A stretch of DNA of 64,000 nucleotides, from NCBI GenBank assembly GCA_038210135.1, contig JBBQWZ010000014.1:46567-110566 (forward strand), written 5' to 3'. A program made the translations under genes and the position numbers. The notes beneath the pieces are model-generated. The model saw nothing but the letters and a program-made list of their open reading frames with translations. It made no database searches and was not told where the DNA came from. Source of the DNA: JBBQWZ01 sp038210135. Lineage in GTDB: Bacteria > Acidobacteriota > Terriglobia > Bryobacterales > Bryobacteraceae. Positions 51,230 to 58,549 of the stretch are shown in pieces; the stretch's first letter is position 1, and the number at the start of each line of letters is the position of its first letter.

Positions 51230-53332
51230 ATGAGCGAACAGCCCCCAAAATACGAACACAAACCGTTTGTGCCGCAAGGCATGAAGATGACCGAATTCAC
51301 CTGGCGGGCCTTGTTGCTTGGCTTGGCGATGACGGTGGTGCTGGGGGCGGCGAACGCGTATCTGGGCCTACGTGCGGGGATCACGATCGCGGCCACGTAT
51401 CCGGCGGCGGTGATCGGAATGGCCGTGCTGCGGGTTTGGAAGGGCTCGATTCTCGAAGAGAATATTGCGCGAACGGCAGGATCGATCGGCGAATCGGTGG
51501 CGGCGGGCGCGATTTTCACGATTCCGGCTTTTCTGATGGTGCGGTCGTGGTCGAGCTTCGACACGCCGGAGGCGTACTGGAAGTCCACGGCGCTGATGCT
51601 GGTGGGCGGAGTTTTGGGCGTGTTGTTCGTATCGCTGGTGCGGCGGGTGATGGTGGAAGACCGTGAGCTTCCCTTTCCTGAATCGGTGGCGGCGGCGGAA
51701 ATTCACAAGGCGGGTCAGCGGGGGGCGGAAGCGGCGAAGTTCCTGTTCTGGAATATGGGCGTGGGAGCCGTGGTGTACCTGCTGGGCGTGATGCAGGTGT
51801 TCGCGCCGGACAAAGACTTCCTGATGCGGATCGGCGAGATGGGCAAGTCGATGGTGCGGGTAGGCAAGCCGGGATCGACGAACCTTCTGCCGGTGGGCGG
51901 GTTGACGACGGTGGCGGGTCCGAGCGTGAGCCCGGCGTACGTCGGCGTCGGATACATCATCGGACCGGAACTGGCGGCGCTCAACTTCACGGGCGGCGTG
52001 TTGGCATGGTGCGTTTTGGTTCCGCTGTTGATGTACTTTCTGGGTCCGCAGATGCACGCAAAATTTATGCCTCCGAATTCGACGGACGCGGCATGGCCGG
52101 CGATGGCGGAAAGCGTTTGGCGTTTCATTGTCCGGCCGATCGCAATTGGCGGCATGATGGTCGGCGCGGCGAACACGCTGTTCAAGATGCGGAAGAATCT
52201 GGTGGCCGGATTGAAGCGCGCGGTGGCGGAGGTCCGGGGCGGTTCGCCGGATATGGAGAAGCTGGAGCGGACTGAGCGCTATATGAGTTCGAAGACGGTG
52301 TTCGCGCTGATCGGAGTGGCTTTCCTGGCGATGGTTGCGCTGTATTCGGTGTTGGCGGGCACGCTGTGGATCGCTATCGTGGCGGGAATCGTGATGCTGA
52401 TCATCGGCTTCTTCTTCGCGACGGTTTCGGGCTCGCTGGTGGGCATGATCGGGTCGTCGAACAATCCGATTTCGGGCTTGACACTTTCGACTTTGGTGAT
52501 TTCCGCGTTGTTAATGGTGTCGTTGGGCGTATCGGGTCCAGGCGGCGTCGCGGTGGTGTTGGGAGTGGCGGCGGTGGTCTGCGTTTCGTCGGCTGTCGCG
52601 GGCGAGTTACTTCAGGATTTTAAGGTTGGCTACATTCTCGGCGGCACGCCGCGCACGATTCAGATCGTGGAGTTGATTGCGGTGGTGGTGGCGAGTCTGG
52701 TGATGTACTTCCCGCTGCTGGTGCTGCACCAGGGCGACATCAATTCAGGCGGAACCGGATTCGGGTCGAAGAACTTGCCGGCTCCGCAGGCGGGTTTGAT
52801 GGCGGCGCTCGCACAGGGCATCGTGGGCGGCGACATGCCATGGCCGTTAATTTTGGTGGGTGTGTTTTTCGGAATCGCATTGATCCTGATGCGGGTGCGG
52901 AGCCCGATGCTGATTGCGTCGGGGATGTATCTGCCATTTCCGACGACGTTCGCGATCTTCATCGGAGGCCTGATTCGTTGGGTGATGGATCGCATGTCGG
53001 CGAAGGCGGGCCACAACGACGCGCAGAAGGCGAGGTCGGAAAACGTGGGCGTGCTGGCGGCGTCGGGATTGATCGCCGGCGAGGCGATGGTGGGATTGTT
53101 GGTGGCCACCGTGCGGTTTTTCGACCGCAAGATGCCGATTTTGTTCGGCGAAGAGAGCTTGGTATCGAAATTGTTCGCGAAGAACAACTGGAAGTTGCCC
53201 GACTTTTTGAGCGAGCCGTCGTATTTGCTGGGACTGGCGGTTGTTGGATTTTTGGCCTTCATTTTGCTTCGGCTGCCGATGGCGAATGCGGGACGGCCTG
53301 AGGATCCGGCTCCTCCGACGGCGATGATGTGA
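51230..53332 (+). CDS. OPT-family oligopeptide transporter
   Basis: A 700-residue integral membrane protein with about 14-16 helices. It begins MSEQPPKYEHKPFVPQGMKMTEFTWRALLLGLAMTVVLGAANAYLGLRAGITIAATYPAAVIGMAVLRVWKG, with NAYLGLRAGITI characteristic of the prokaryotic OPT/YSL-related group. Later LPVGGLTTVAGPSVSPAYVGVGYIIGPELAALNFTGGVLAWCVLVPLLMYFLG and GSLVGMIGSSNNPISGLTLSTLVI are conserved in the family. It imports oligopeptides or metal-chelates by proton symport; the substrate is not predictable. The following gene starts within the stop codon (GTGA), so it is coupled. Confidence 0.94.
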   Translation: MSEQPPKYEHKPFVPQGMKMTEFTWRALLLGLAMTVVLGAANAYLGLRAGITIAATYPAAVIGMAVLRVWKGSILEENIARTAGSIGESVAAGAIFTIPAFLMVRSWSSFDTPEAYWKSTALMLVGGVLGVLFVSLVRRVMVEDRELPFPESVAAAEIHKAGQRGAEAAKFLFWNMGVGAVVYLLGVMQVFAPDKDFLMRIGEMGKSMVRVGKPGSTNLLPVGGLTTVAGPSVSPAYVGVGYIIGPELAALNFTGGVLAWCVLVPLLMYFLGPQMHAKFMPPNSTDAAWPAMAESVWRFIVRPIAIGGMMVGAANTLFKMRKNLVAGLKRAVAEVRGGSPDMEKLERTERYMSSKTVFALIGVAFLAMVALYSVLAGTLWIAIVAGIVMLIIGFFFATVSGSLVGMIGSSNNPISGLTLSTLVISALLMVSLGVSGPGGVAVVLGVAAVVCVSSAVAGELLQDFKVGYILGGTPRTIQIVELIAVVVASLVMYFPLLVLHQGDINSGGTGFGSKNLPAPQAGLMAALAQGIVGGDMPWPLILVGVFFGIALILMRVRSPMLIASGMYLPFPTTFAIFIGGLIRWVMDRMSAKAGHNDAQKARSENVGVLAASGLIAGEAMVGLLVATVRFFDRKMPILFGEESLVSKLFAKNNWKLPDFLSEPSYLLGLAVVGFLAFILLRLPMANAGRPEDPAPPTAMM

Positions 53333-54612
53333 TCTCTCCCGGGCACCCCGAGTCGATCACCGTACGTCGGCGGGTGCACATTCCGAGATTTCTTCGATGT
53401 CTAGTACCGGCTGTTGTCGCGATGGGGCTGGTGTGGGCATGGATGGGCCTGACAGTCGGATACAACTATTCCGGTAACTGGACAGGACTGTTTTGCTCGG
53501 GCGAACTGCTACCACCGCCGGCCGGACTTGCGCACGAGAATATCGTACTGTTTCCGAACAGCGTTGGCTACGACGGTCAGGCGTATCACTATCTGGCTCA
53601 CGATCCGTTCTTCAAGAGAGGATACGCGGCGAGCATGGACATGCCGCGCGTTCGCACGCGGCGGCCACTGATTTCGCTGCTCGCATGGGCAGTGTCGTTT
53701 GGTGACGATTCGCGAATCGATGCGTCGCTGATCGGGGTCGTGATCGCTTTTACGGGGCTTGGAGTCTATTGGCTCGCTCGTCTGGCGCTGACGTACGGAT
53801 TTTCAAGCTGGTTCGGGCTGGCCTTTCTTCTTACGCCGCCCGTATTGGTTTCGATCGATCGAATTCTTACCGATGGCGCATTGGCCGCCTTTTGTATCGG
53901 ATTTGTTCTCTATTGGCGGGAGAGGAATTTCCCCGCGCTGTGGGTCCTTTGCGTACTGGCAGCTCTCACGCGGGAAACTGGCGCCGCACTGGCGGGGGCG
54001 ATGTGCTTTTTTTTCATACTGCGACGATTCGCGCCAACGTTCACAACGCCGCTGCCAACGGAATTGGCGGGCGATTCGGGCTCTGGTCAACGTAAGGACG
54101 ACTGGAAGCTTGGTGTTTTGTTCGCCGCCGCGCTGTTGCCGACGATGTTGTGGGCATGGTTCTGCGCGCGTCACACACCGCCAGACGCTTCGGGTTGGAT
54201 TGGACCGATACCATTTCAGGGCCTAATCACGCGGTTGGTTACACCGCTGCATTACAAGGTCCCTGGATGGATCGAATCCATCTTAATCACGCTCGATTAC
54301 GCCGGTCTGTTGGGAATTGTGCTTGCGCTGTGGGCGATTGCGAGAAAGGCTGTCGCTCGAATCGCCGATCCTCCCGCGATTGCTCTTTACCTCTACGCTT
54401 TGCTGGCGATCTTTCTCAAAAGTTACGACGCCTGGGCTGAGGTGTATGCCTTCGGGCGGACGCTGGGGCCGATTTTGATCCTGCTCGCTTTGGACGGGTT
54501 CCAGCGAAGGTCGATTCGACCGGCGGCATCCGCCGGCCTCATGTTGCCGCGTATCTTCTTGCAATATGCGCCGCAACTTCTCGGCGTGGCCCGCGGCTTA
54601 GCGGGCGGTTAG
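53329..54612 (+). CDS. Polytopic membrane protein, glycosyltransferase-like
   Basis: A 427-residue protein starting GTG at 53329, overlapping the OPT stop by 4 bases. It has about ten helices. The loop after the first helix, FPNSVGYDGQAYHYLAHDPFFKRGYAASMDMPRVRTRRPLISLLAWAV, resembles the first extracytoplasmic loop of polyprenyl-phosphate-dependent GT-C membrane glycosyltransferases (aspartate in a YDGQ.Y context). DRILTDGALAAFCIGFVLYWRER and ALTRETGAALAGAMCFFFILRRF fit the same fold. I cannot identify substrate or partner. A cell-surface glycan role is plausible. Confidence 0.6.
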   Translation: MISPGHPESITVRRRVHIPRFLRCLVPAVVAMGLVWAWMGLTVGYNYSGNWTGLFCSGELLPPPAGLAHENIVLFPNSVGYDGQAYHYLAHDPFFKRGYAASMDMPRVRTRRPLISLLAWAVSFGDDSRIDASLIGVVIAFTGLGVYWLARLALTYGFSSWFGLAFLLTPPVLVSIDRILTDGALAAFCIGFVLYWRERNFPALWVLCVLAALTRETGAALAGAMCFFFILRRFAPTFTTPLPTELAGDSGSGQRKDDWKLGVLFAAALLPTMLWAWFCARHTPPDASGWIGPIPFQGLITRLVTPLHYKVPGWIESILITLDYAGLLGIVLALWAIARKAVARIADPPAIALYLYALLAIFLKSYDAWAEVYAFGRTLGPILILLALDGFQRRSIRPAASAGLMLPRIFLQYAPQLLGVARGLAGG

Positions 54613-54625
54613 GCGGGGATTTCAC

Positions 54626-55417
54626 TCAGACGAAATCAGTATTCACGAGGATAGAGCCGGGCGGGGGCCTGTTGGGGTCGTAGGACGTGACGCCGGGCAT
54701 TTGGAGTCCGGGTGCGATTTTGACGGTGTCCTGAAGCGCCGACGGGACCCAGGTGTAGCCGTAGCTTTTGCGCAAATCCATTGTGTATTGCGGATCCCAC
54801 TCCCAGACCATAATCGGTACGTCGATGGTGTAGCCCTGATTGGCGAGATCCCAGGCCTTCAATTTGCGTTCCGTAGGATCGTCGATCTTGCGGAGTTCCT
54901 GAACGGCTTTTGGCTGTTGGGCCCAATAGCGATCGGCCTCCGTGGTCGGCACCGTAGCCTTGGTAGAGGCGGGCGCGACGAGCGTGGGTTGAATGATGTG
55001 CATGAAGCCCAGTGACGGCGGAAGCGGCTTGCCGTCCGGCGTATATTCGATGGGAGAAGTGGTTGTCGCCGGGCTGGACATGGGAGCGGGCGCCGCGGCG
55101 GGCAAAGTGGGGAGTGTTGAGGAGACGACGGGCCTGGAGTACGGTTTCACGCCGGGAGGGACGGGTCCGGTGGTTACGGCGGCAAGGATTTGGCGGGCTG
55201 GCGCGGAGATGCCATTTTTTTGGCTGGTTCCCATTGTGGAACGGGCCGCCAGTCCCGGATTGATGCTGGCGCTGGCTTTGCTCCGGCCTGCTTGATAGGT
55301 GGCGAGGGCCCCGCTAAGCTGCTGATTGAACGAGGAATACGCCGGGTTCCGGGCGATTTTCGGAGTGAGCGCGACCGGAGTTTGTATGGTGTGCGCCGTT
55401 TGAATCTGCTTGATCAT
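54626..55417 (-). CDS. Hypothetical Ala/Pro/Ser-rich protein
   Basis: A 263-residue protein beginning MIKQIQTAHTIQTPVALTPKIARNPAYSSFNQQLSGALATYQAG, with no signal peptide or membrane segment. The middle (about residues 75-140) is disordered and Pro/Thr/Ala-rich. The C-terminal 100 residues are better structured: TEADRYWAQQPKAVQELRKIDDPTERKLKAWDLANQGYTIDVPIMVWEWDPQYTMDLRKSYGYTWVPSALQD. The pattern of an unstructured N-terminus with a small C-terminal domain is seen in flagellar or secreted substrates, but nothing here allows an assignment. It converges with the glycosyltransferase-like gene. Confidence 0.6.
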   Translation of the reverse strand: MIKQIQTAHTIQTPVALTPKIARNPAYSSFNQQLSGALATYQAGRSKASASINPGLAARSTMGTSQKNGISAPARQILAAVTTGPVPPGVKPYSRPVVSSTLPTLPAAAPAPMSSPATTTSPIEYTPDGKPLPPSLGFMHIIQPTLVAPASTKATVPTTEADRYWAQQPKAVQELRKIDDPTERKLKAWDLANQGYTIDVPIMVWEWDPQYTMDLRKSYGYTWVPSALQDTVKIAPGLQMPGVTSYDPNRPPPGSILVNTDFV

Positions 55418-55471
55418 GCCTACCTCTTCGAGCCTCCGGGAGTGGAAGAAGCACGCGCAGCGCCAAAGCCG

Positions 55472-56344
55472 TTAGGGGTTGAAAGCGATAGCGACCTTAA
55501 AGGTTTGGCCGGTTTGGCTGACGCGAATCGTGAGGCTGGCGGACGGCTTGGGCCCATCTTTGTCCGGCGATTCTTTGTCGGCAGTGGCTTTGCCAGTGGC
55601 CTCTTTACCTGGCACGTACTTGAGAATGACCTGAATTTTCCCGCCGGCTGGAACCGAGGGCTTACCGAGCTTGGCGGTGAGGCCCGCGACTTTGCCGATC
55701 ATCTCCATTTCGACGTCGATGGGGCCGTCGAGGCCGTTTGCGATGTCGATGGTCTCGCTGGCGGATTTGCGGAAAGGGAAGGTGATTTCCGTTTTGCTGA
55801 TCGCGACTTTGTTCCGAATCGATTCGACAAGCTCGGCGCGGCGGGCAGGGTCGTTGATCATCCTCGAGAAGTCGGCTGGCATTCCGGCAGGGCGGGCGGG
55901 CTCAGTAGCGCCGGCGTTCATCCTGCCCATTGGGGTGTCAGCGTGTTTGCTGGCTTCTTCGTCGACGTACCAGAACCACTGTCCGTCGATGACTTTCCAG
56001 GTGGTGGTAACGGGCGCTTTGACGGAAGGGAATGTGTTTCCGCGAACGATCATATCGCGTTCGACGACGGTGACGACGGTGGCCTTGGTGAAGTTATCGG
56101 TGTAGGTCGCTTTGAGAAACTCAAACTTCTTATACGTCAGCTTCGACATCGCGAAGAACGAATCTTTTGAATCCTCGGCGACGAGCAGATCGGCTTGGCG
56201 GAACTTAGAATCAACGTGGGCCTGGTAGAACTTGGCGACGCGCTCGCGAAGGGCCTGCTCGACTTGCGGAGGCGCCTTTTCAAACAGGTTCTGCGCCGGG
56301 GCGACGGAGGCGAGCAGGAAAGTCAGGCTGGTTAGAATTCTCAT
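55472..56344 (-). CDS. Exported protein of unknown function
   Basis: A 290-residue protein starting MRILTSLTFLLASVAPAQN (ATG 56344), a clear signal peptide. The N-terminal mature part, VEQALRERVAKFYQAHVDSKFRQADLLVAEDSKDSFFAMSKLTYKKFEFLKATY...FTKATVVTVVERDM, resembles a SnoaL/NTF2-like domain with the shape of those stress-response folds, and the C-terminal part is a beta-rich domain (TEITFPFRKSASETIDIANGLDGPIDVEMEMIG...VPAGGKIQVILKYVPG) like an immunoglobulin-type or DUF1573-like fold. Both suggestions are from sequence shape only. It is 54 bases downstream of nothing recognisable and separate from its neighbours. Confidence 0.6.
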   Translation of the reverse strand: MRILTSLTFLLASVAPAQNLFEKAPPQVEQALRERVAKFYQAHVDSKFRQADLLVAEDSKDSFFAMSKLTYKKFEFLKATYTDNFTKATVVTVVERDMIVRGNTFPSVKAPVTTTWKVIDGQWFWYVDEEASKHADTPMGRMNAGATEPARPAGMPADFSRMINDPARRAELVESIRNKVAISKTEITFPFRKSASETIDIANGLDGPIDVEMEMIGKVAGLTAKLGKPSVPAGGKIQVILKYVPGKEATGKATADKESPDKDGPKPSASLTIRVSQTGQTFKVAIAFNP

Positions 56345-56409
56345 AGGGGCAATAGGGGAGAGGCTTATAGAGTCACGTCACAGACTTAGGAATAAGTCAC
56401 AGAATGGAG

Positions 56410-56432
56410 CACAGGCCGGAGGCCTATGCCAC
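56410..56432 (-). repeat. Single inverted copy of the GGCCTCCGGCC repeat
   Basis: In complement this reads close to the 27-base unit at 20172-20225 (CATAGGCCTCCGGCCTGTG shared). It lies in the 224-base gap between the exported protein and the GDP-fucose synthase gene; the rest of that gap has no gene. Confidence 0.65.
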
Positions 56433-56568
56433 TTTTTTCATTAGTTTACGCCTGTTCAGCGATCCACCGTCAGGTTTTGGAGCTCTCCTTACTAGGATGG
56501 ACGCACGCGGTGCCCGAAAAGACGGCGGTTTCGTTTCTTTTTATTTAACGGAGACGAGATAATAAGGC

Positions 56569-57513
56569 GTGAATCTTTCGAGCAGAATTTTTGTGGCGGG
56601 CCACCGGGGAATGGTGGGATCCGGGATCGTGCGCGCACTGCGGGCGCGGGGATACAGCGATATTGTCACGAAGAACCGCGCCGAAGTCGATTTGACGAAT
56701 GAGGCGGCGGTGAACGCCTTCTTTGCGGGCGCGGGGATTGATCAGGTTTACGTGGCGGCGGCGAAGGTGGGCGGGATTCTGGCGAACAGTCAGGCTCCGG
56801 CGGAGTTTTTGCGGGACAATCTGGCGATCCAGACCAACGTGATCCACGCGGCGTGGAAACATGGCGTGAAGAAGCTGGAGTTCCTGGGGTCGTCGTGCAT
56901 TTATCCGAAGTTCGCGGAGCAGCCGATCCGGGAAGAGAGCTTGTTGACGGGGGCGCTCGAGCCTACGAACCAGTGGTATGCGATCGCGAAGATCGCGGGG
57001 TTGAAGATGGTGGAGGCGTACCGGGCGCAGTATGGATTTTCAGGGATCAGTTTGATGCCGACGAACTTGTACGGACCGGGCGATAACTTTGATCTGAACA
57101 GTTCGCACGTATTGCCGGCGTTGATGCGGAAATTTCACGAAGCGAAGGTCGCGGGCGCTCCGACGGTTTCGATCTGGGGATCGGGGACGCCGCGGCGGGA
57201 GTTTCTGCACGTGGACGATTTGGCGGAAGCGGCGGTGCTGTTGATGGAGACGTACGACAGCCCCGAGATCGTGAATGTGGGGACGGGGACCGATGTGACG
57301 ATCCGCGAGTTGGCGGAGATGATCGCGAAGGTTACGGGGTTCCAGGGCGAGTTGGTGTTCGACGCGACGAAGCCGGATGGCACTCCGCGGAAGTTGTTGG
57401 ATGTATCGAGGGCGAAGTCGGCGGGGTGGTCGGCGAAGATTGCTTTGGAGCAAGGGATCGAAGCGACATACAAGTGGTATTTGGAGTCGCAGGCGGTCGG
57501 GGTGCGGGGTTGA
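56569..57513 (+). CDS. fcl: GDP-L-fucose synthase
   Basis: Epimerase-reductase of the final step to GDP-L-fucose from GDP-4-keto-6-deoxymannose, using NADPH. The start is GTG 56569 (MNLSSRIFVAGHRGMVGSGIVRAL). The NADP motif is GHRGMVGSG; AAKVGGILANS and SSCIYP are the family-specific phrases; the catalytic Tyr137 and Lys141 are in NQWYAIAKIAGLKMVEAYR. RREFLHVDDLAEA and VGTGTDVTIRELAEMI complete the signature. The 314 residues match the family. GDP-mannose dehydratase (gmd) is not adjacent. It supplies fucose for surface polysaccharide or possibly flagellin decoration. Confidence 0.95.
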   Translation: MNLSSRIFVAGHRGMVGSGIVRALRARGYSDIVTKNRAEVDLTNEAAVNAFFAGAGIDQVYVAAAKVGGILANSQAPAEFLRDNLAIQTNVIHAAWKHGVKKLEFLGSSCIYPKFAEQPIREESLLTGALEPTNQWYAIAKIAGLKMVEAYRAQYGFSGISLMPTNLYGPGDNFDLNSSHVLPALMRKFHEAKVAGAPTVSIWGSGTPRREFLHVDDLAEAAVLLMETYDSPEIVNVGTGTDVTIRELAEMIAKVTGFQGELVFDATKPDGTPRKLLDVSRAKSAGWSAKIALEQGIEATYKWYLESQAVGVRG

Positions 57514-57556
57514 AGGGGTGGGGCTGGATGAGTGGTCCTGAGAGAAGGGCATGATT

Positions 57557-57811
57557 CTAACGAGGTATGCCATGCTTCGTTCGGAATTCGGAAAAGACCT
57601 CGCGGACCGGTCTCCCTTTCCCTTTTCGCGCTTCCTCGAGCCCCTGACCGATGCCTCCCCGAGGGTCGGCGCGAGCCGCAAGGTCGAGCAACCGCTGGTA
57701 TGCCTCCGCGTCCTGTACGACCGCTTGCCCTTTGCCTTTGACCGTCAGCACGACGGGGCGCTTACTCTTCTTAAGCTGCTTCATGAAATCGCCGGAGCAG
57801 CGCCGAAACAT
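57557..57811 (-). CDS. Orphan Phd/YefM-type antitoxin, N-terminus possibly frameshifted
   Basis: An 84-residue protein. MKQLKKSKRPVVLTVKGKGQAVVQDAEAYQRLLDLAARAD is the standard Phd/YefM fold, and the tail GLEEARKGKGRPVREVFSEFRTKHGIPR ends in the GIPR motif common to this group. The ATG at 57811 gives only a short N-terminal helix (MFRRCSGDF). In frame upstream the sequence continues EKEESYALT, which looks like the missing N-terminus, but no start codon exists in that frame before a stop. One extra A in the upstream GTGAAAAGG run would give GTG-AAA-AAG-GAA in frame. No toxin gene is next to it. Confidence 0.7.
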   Translation of the reverse strand: MFRRCSGDFMKQLKKSKRPVVLTVKGKGQAVVQDAEAYQRLLDLAARADPRGGIGQGLEEARKGKGRPVREVFSEFRTKHGIPR

Positions 57812-57919
57812 CGTGAGAGCATACGATTCTTCCTTTTCACTTATTGACGCATCTTTTTAGGTGCGATCGAGGTGAGTGCAGAGTCCTACACGCGAGGGGC
57901 AGTCGGCGTCAGCGACCGA

Positions 57920-57966
57920 TTCTACCGGCGGGCTTTATCGACCCGAAGGTCAGCGATGTTGACTAG
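57920..57966 (-). repeat. Displaced copy of the purF 3' end
   Basis: Translated on the minus strand this stretch reads LVNIADLRVDKARR followed by TAG, identical to the last 14 residues of the purF product at 58505-58549. Over the 14 codons there are eight base differences, all synonymous (in seven codons). The two copies are 583 bases apart and flank the small secreted-protein gene. See findings. Confidence 0.9.
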
Positions 57967-57982
57967 ATTCGTATTGCCCCGA

Positions 57983-58495
57983 TTATTCGGGTTCCGGAAT
58001 CGTCTCGTGCCGGAGTAGTCGAAATTTGAGATCGCGCCATTCGAGGTAGTAGACGTCGCGTAGCATGGAGCCGGGATGATGGCCACGTAACACGACGAGC
58101 CGACTGTCCAGTCGAAAATCGATCGCATCCCCCATTGGCCAAAGATCAATTCCCAGAGGCGATTCTGGCGCGTTGCTCCGAGGTGGAGAATGGACGACTC
58201 CACTCGAAAGATCTATGATCGCGCCCATAATGCAATTCGAACCGCAGCCCCATGTTACGAATTGAAAGTGGCCTGCGAAATTCGGCGGAAGTTTAGAGGC
58301 GTTTGTAATTCGAGTGCGGTACCGACGATGTTCGGAATGGGCAAGAATTACGGCGTGATTCGGTTTGGTCCACTGCTTCGAGACGGGGAAGTCGTCAAGT
58401 TTAAGAAGCGGCTTCGCATTCTGCGCAGCGAGTAAACCGGCTACGAACGCCGCGACCCAGATGCGCTGAATATTTCGGGGGAATCTGAATATCAG
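57983..58495 (-). CDS. Small secreted protein lacking an ATG start, in frame with purF
   Basis: About 170 residues ending HETIPEPE at a TAA (57983-57985). The body YRTRITNASKLPPNFAGHFQFVTWGCGSNCIMGAIIDLSSGVVHSPP with LDSRLVVLRGHHPGSMLRDVYYLEWRDLKFRLL matches a family of exported acidobacterial proteins with a GHxxxxxWGCGxxC motif and no known function. It has a signal-like segment IWVAAFVAGLLAAQNA. Only ATG start available is internal (58228), which would remove the signal. CTG at 58495, ATA at 58492 or ATT at 58471 are possible starts. The frame is continuous with purF across the purF TAG, so read-through would join them. Coordinates assume the CTG start. Confidence 0.6.
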   Translation of the reverse strand: MIFRFPRNIQRIWVAAFVAGLLAAQNAKPLLKLDDFPVSKQWTKPNHAVILAHSEHRRYRTRITNASKLPPNFAGHFQFVTWGCGSNCIMGAIIDLSSGVVHSPPRSNAPESPLGIDLWPMGDAIDFRLDSRLVVLRGHHPGSMLRDVYYLEWRDLKFRLLRHETIPEPE

Positions 58496-58502
58496 GGGTT
58501 GT

Positions 58503-58549
58503 TTCTACCGTCTCGCCTTATCCACTCGCAGGTCGGCGATGTTGACTAG
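58503..58549 (-). repeat. purF 3' end, copy within the functional gene
   Basis: The functional copy of the 47-base repeat whose displaced partner is at 57920-57966. The purF TAG is at 58505-58507. Confidence 0.9.
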
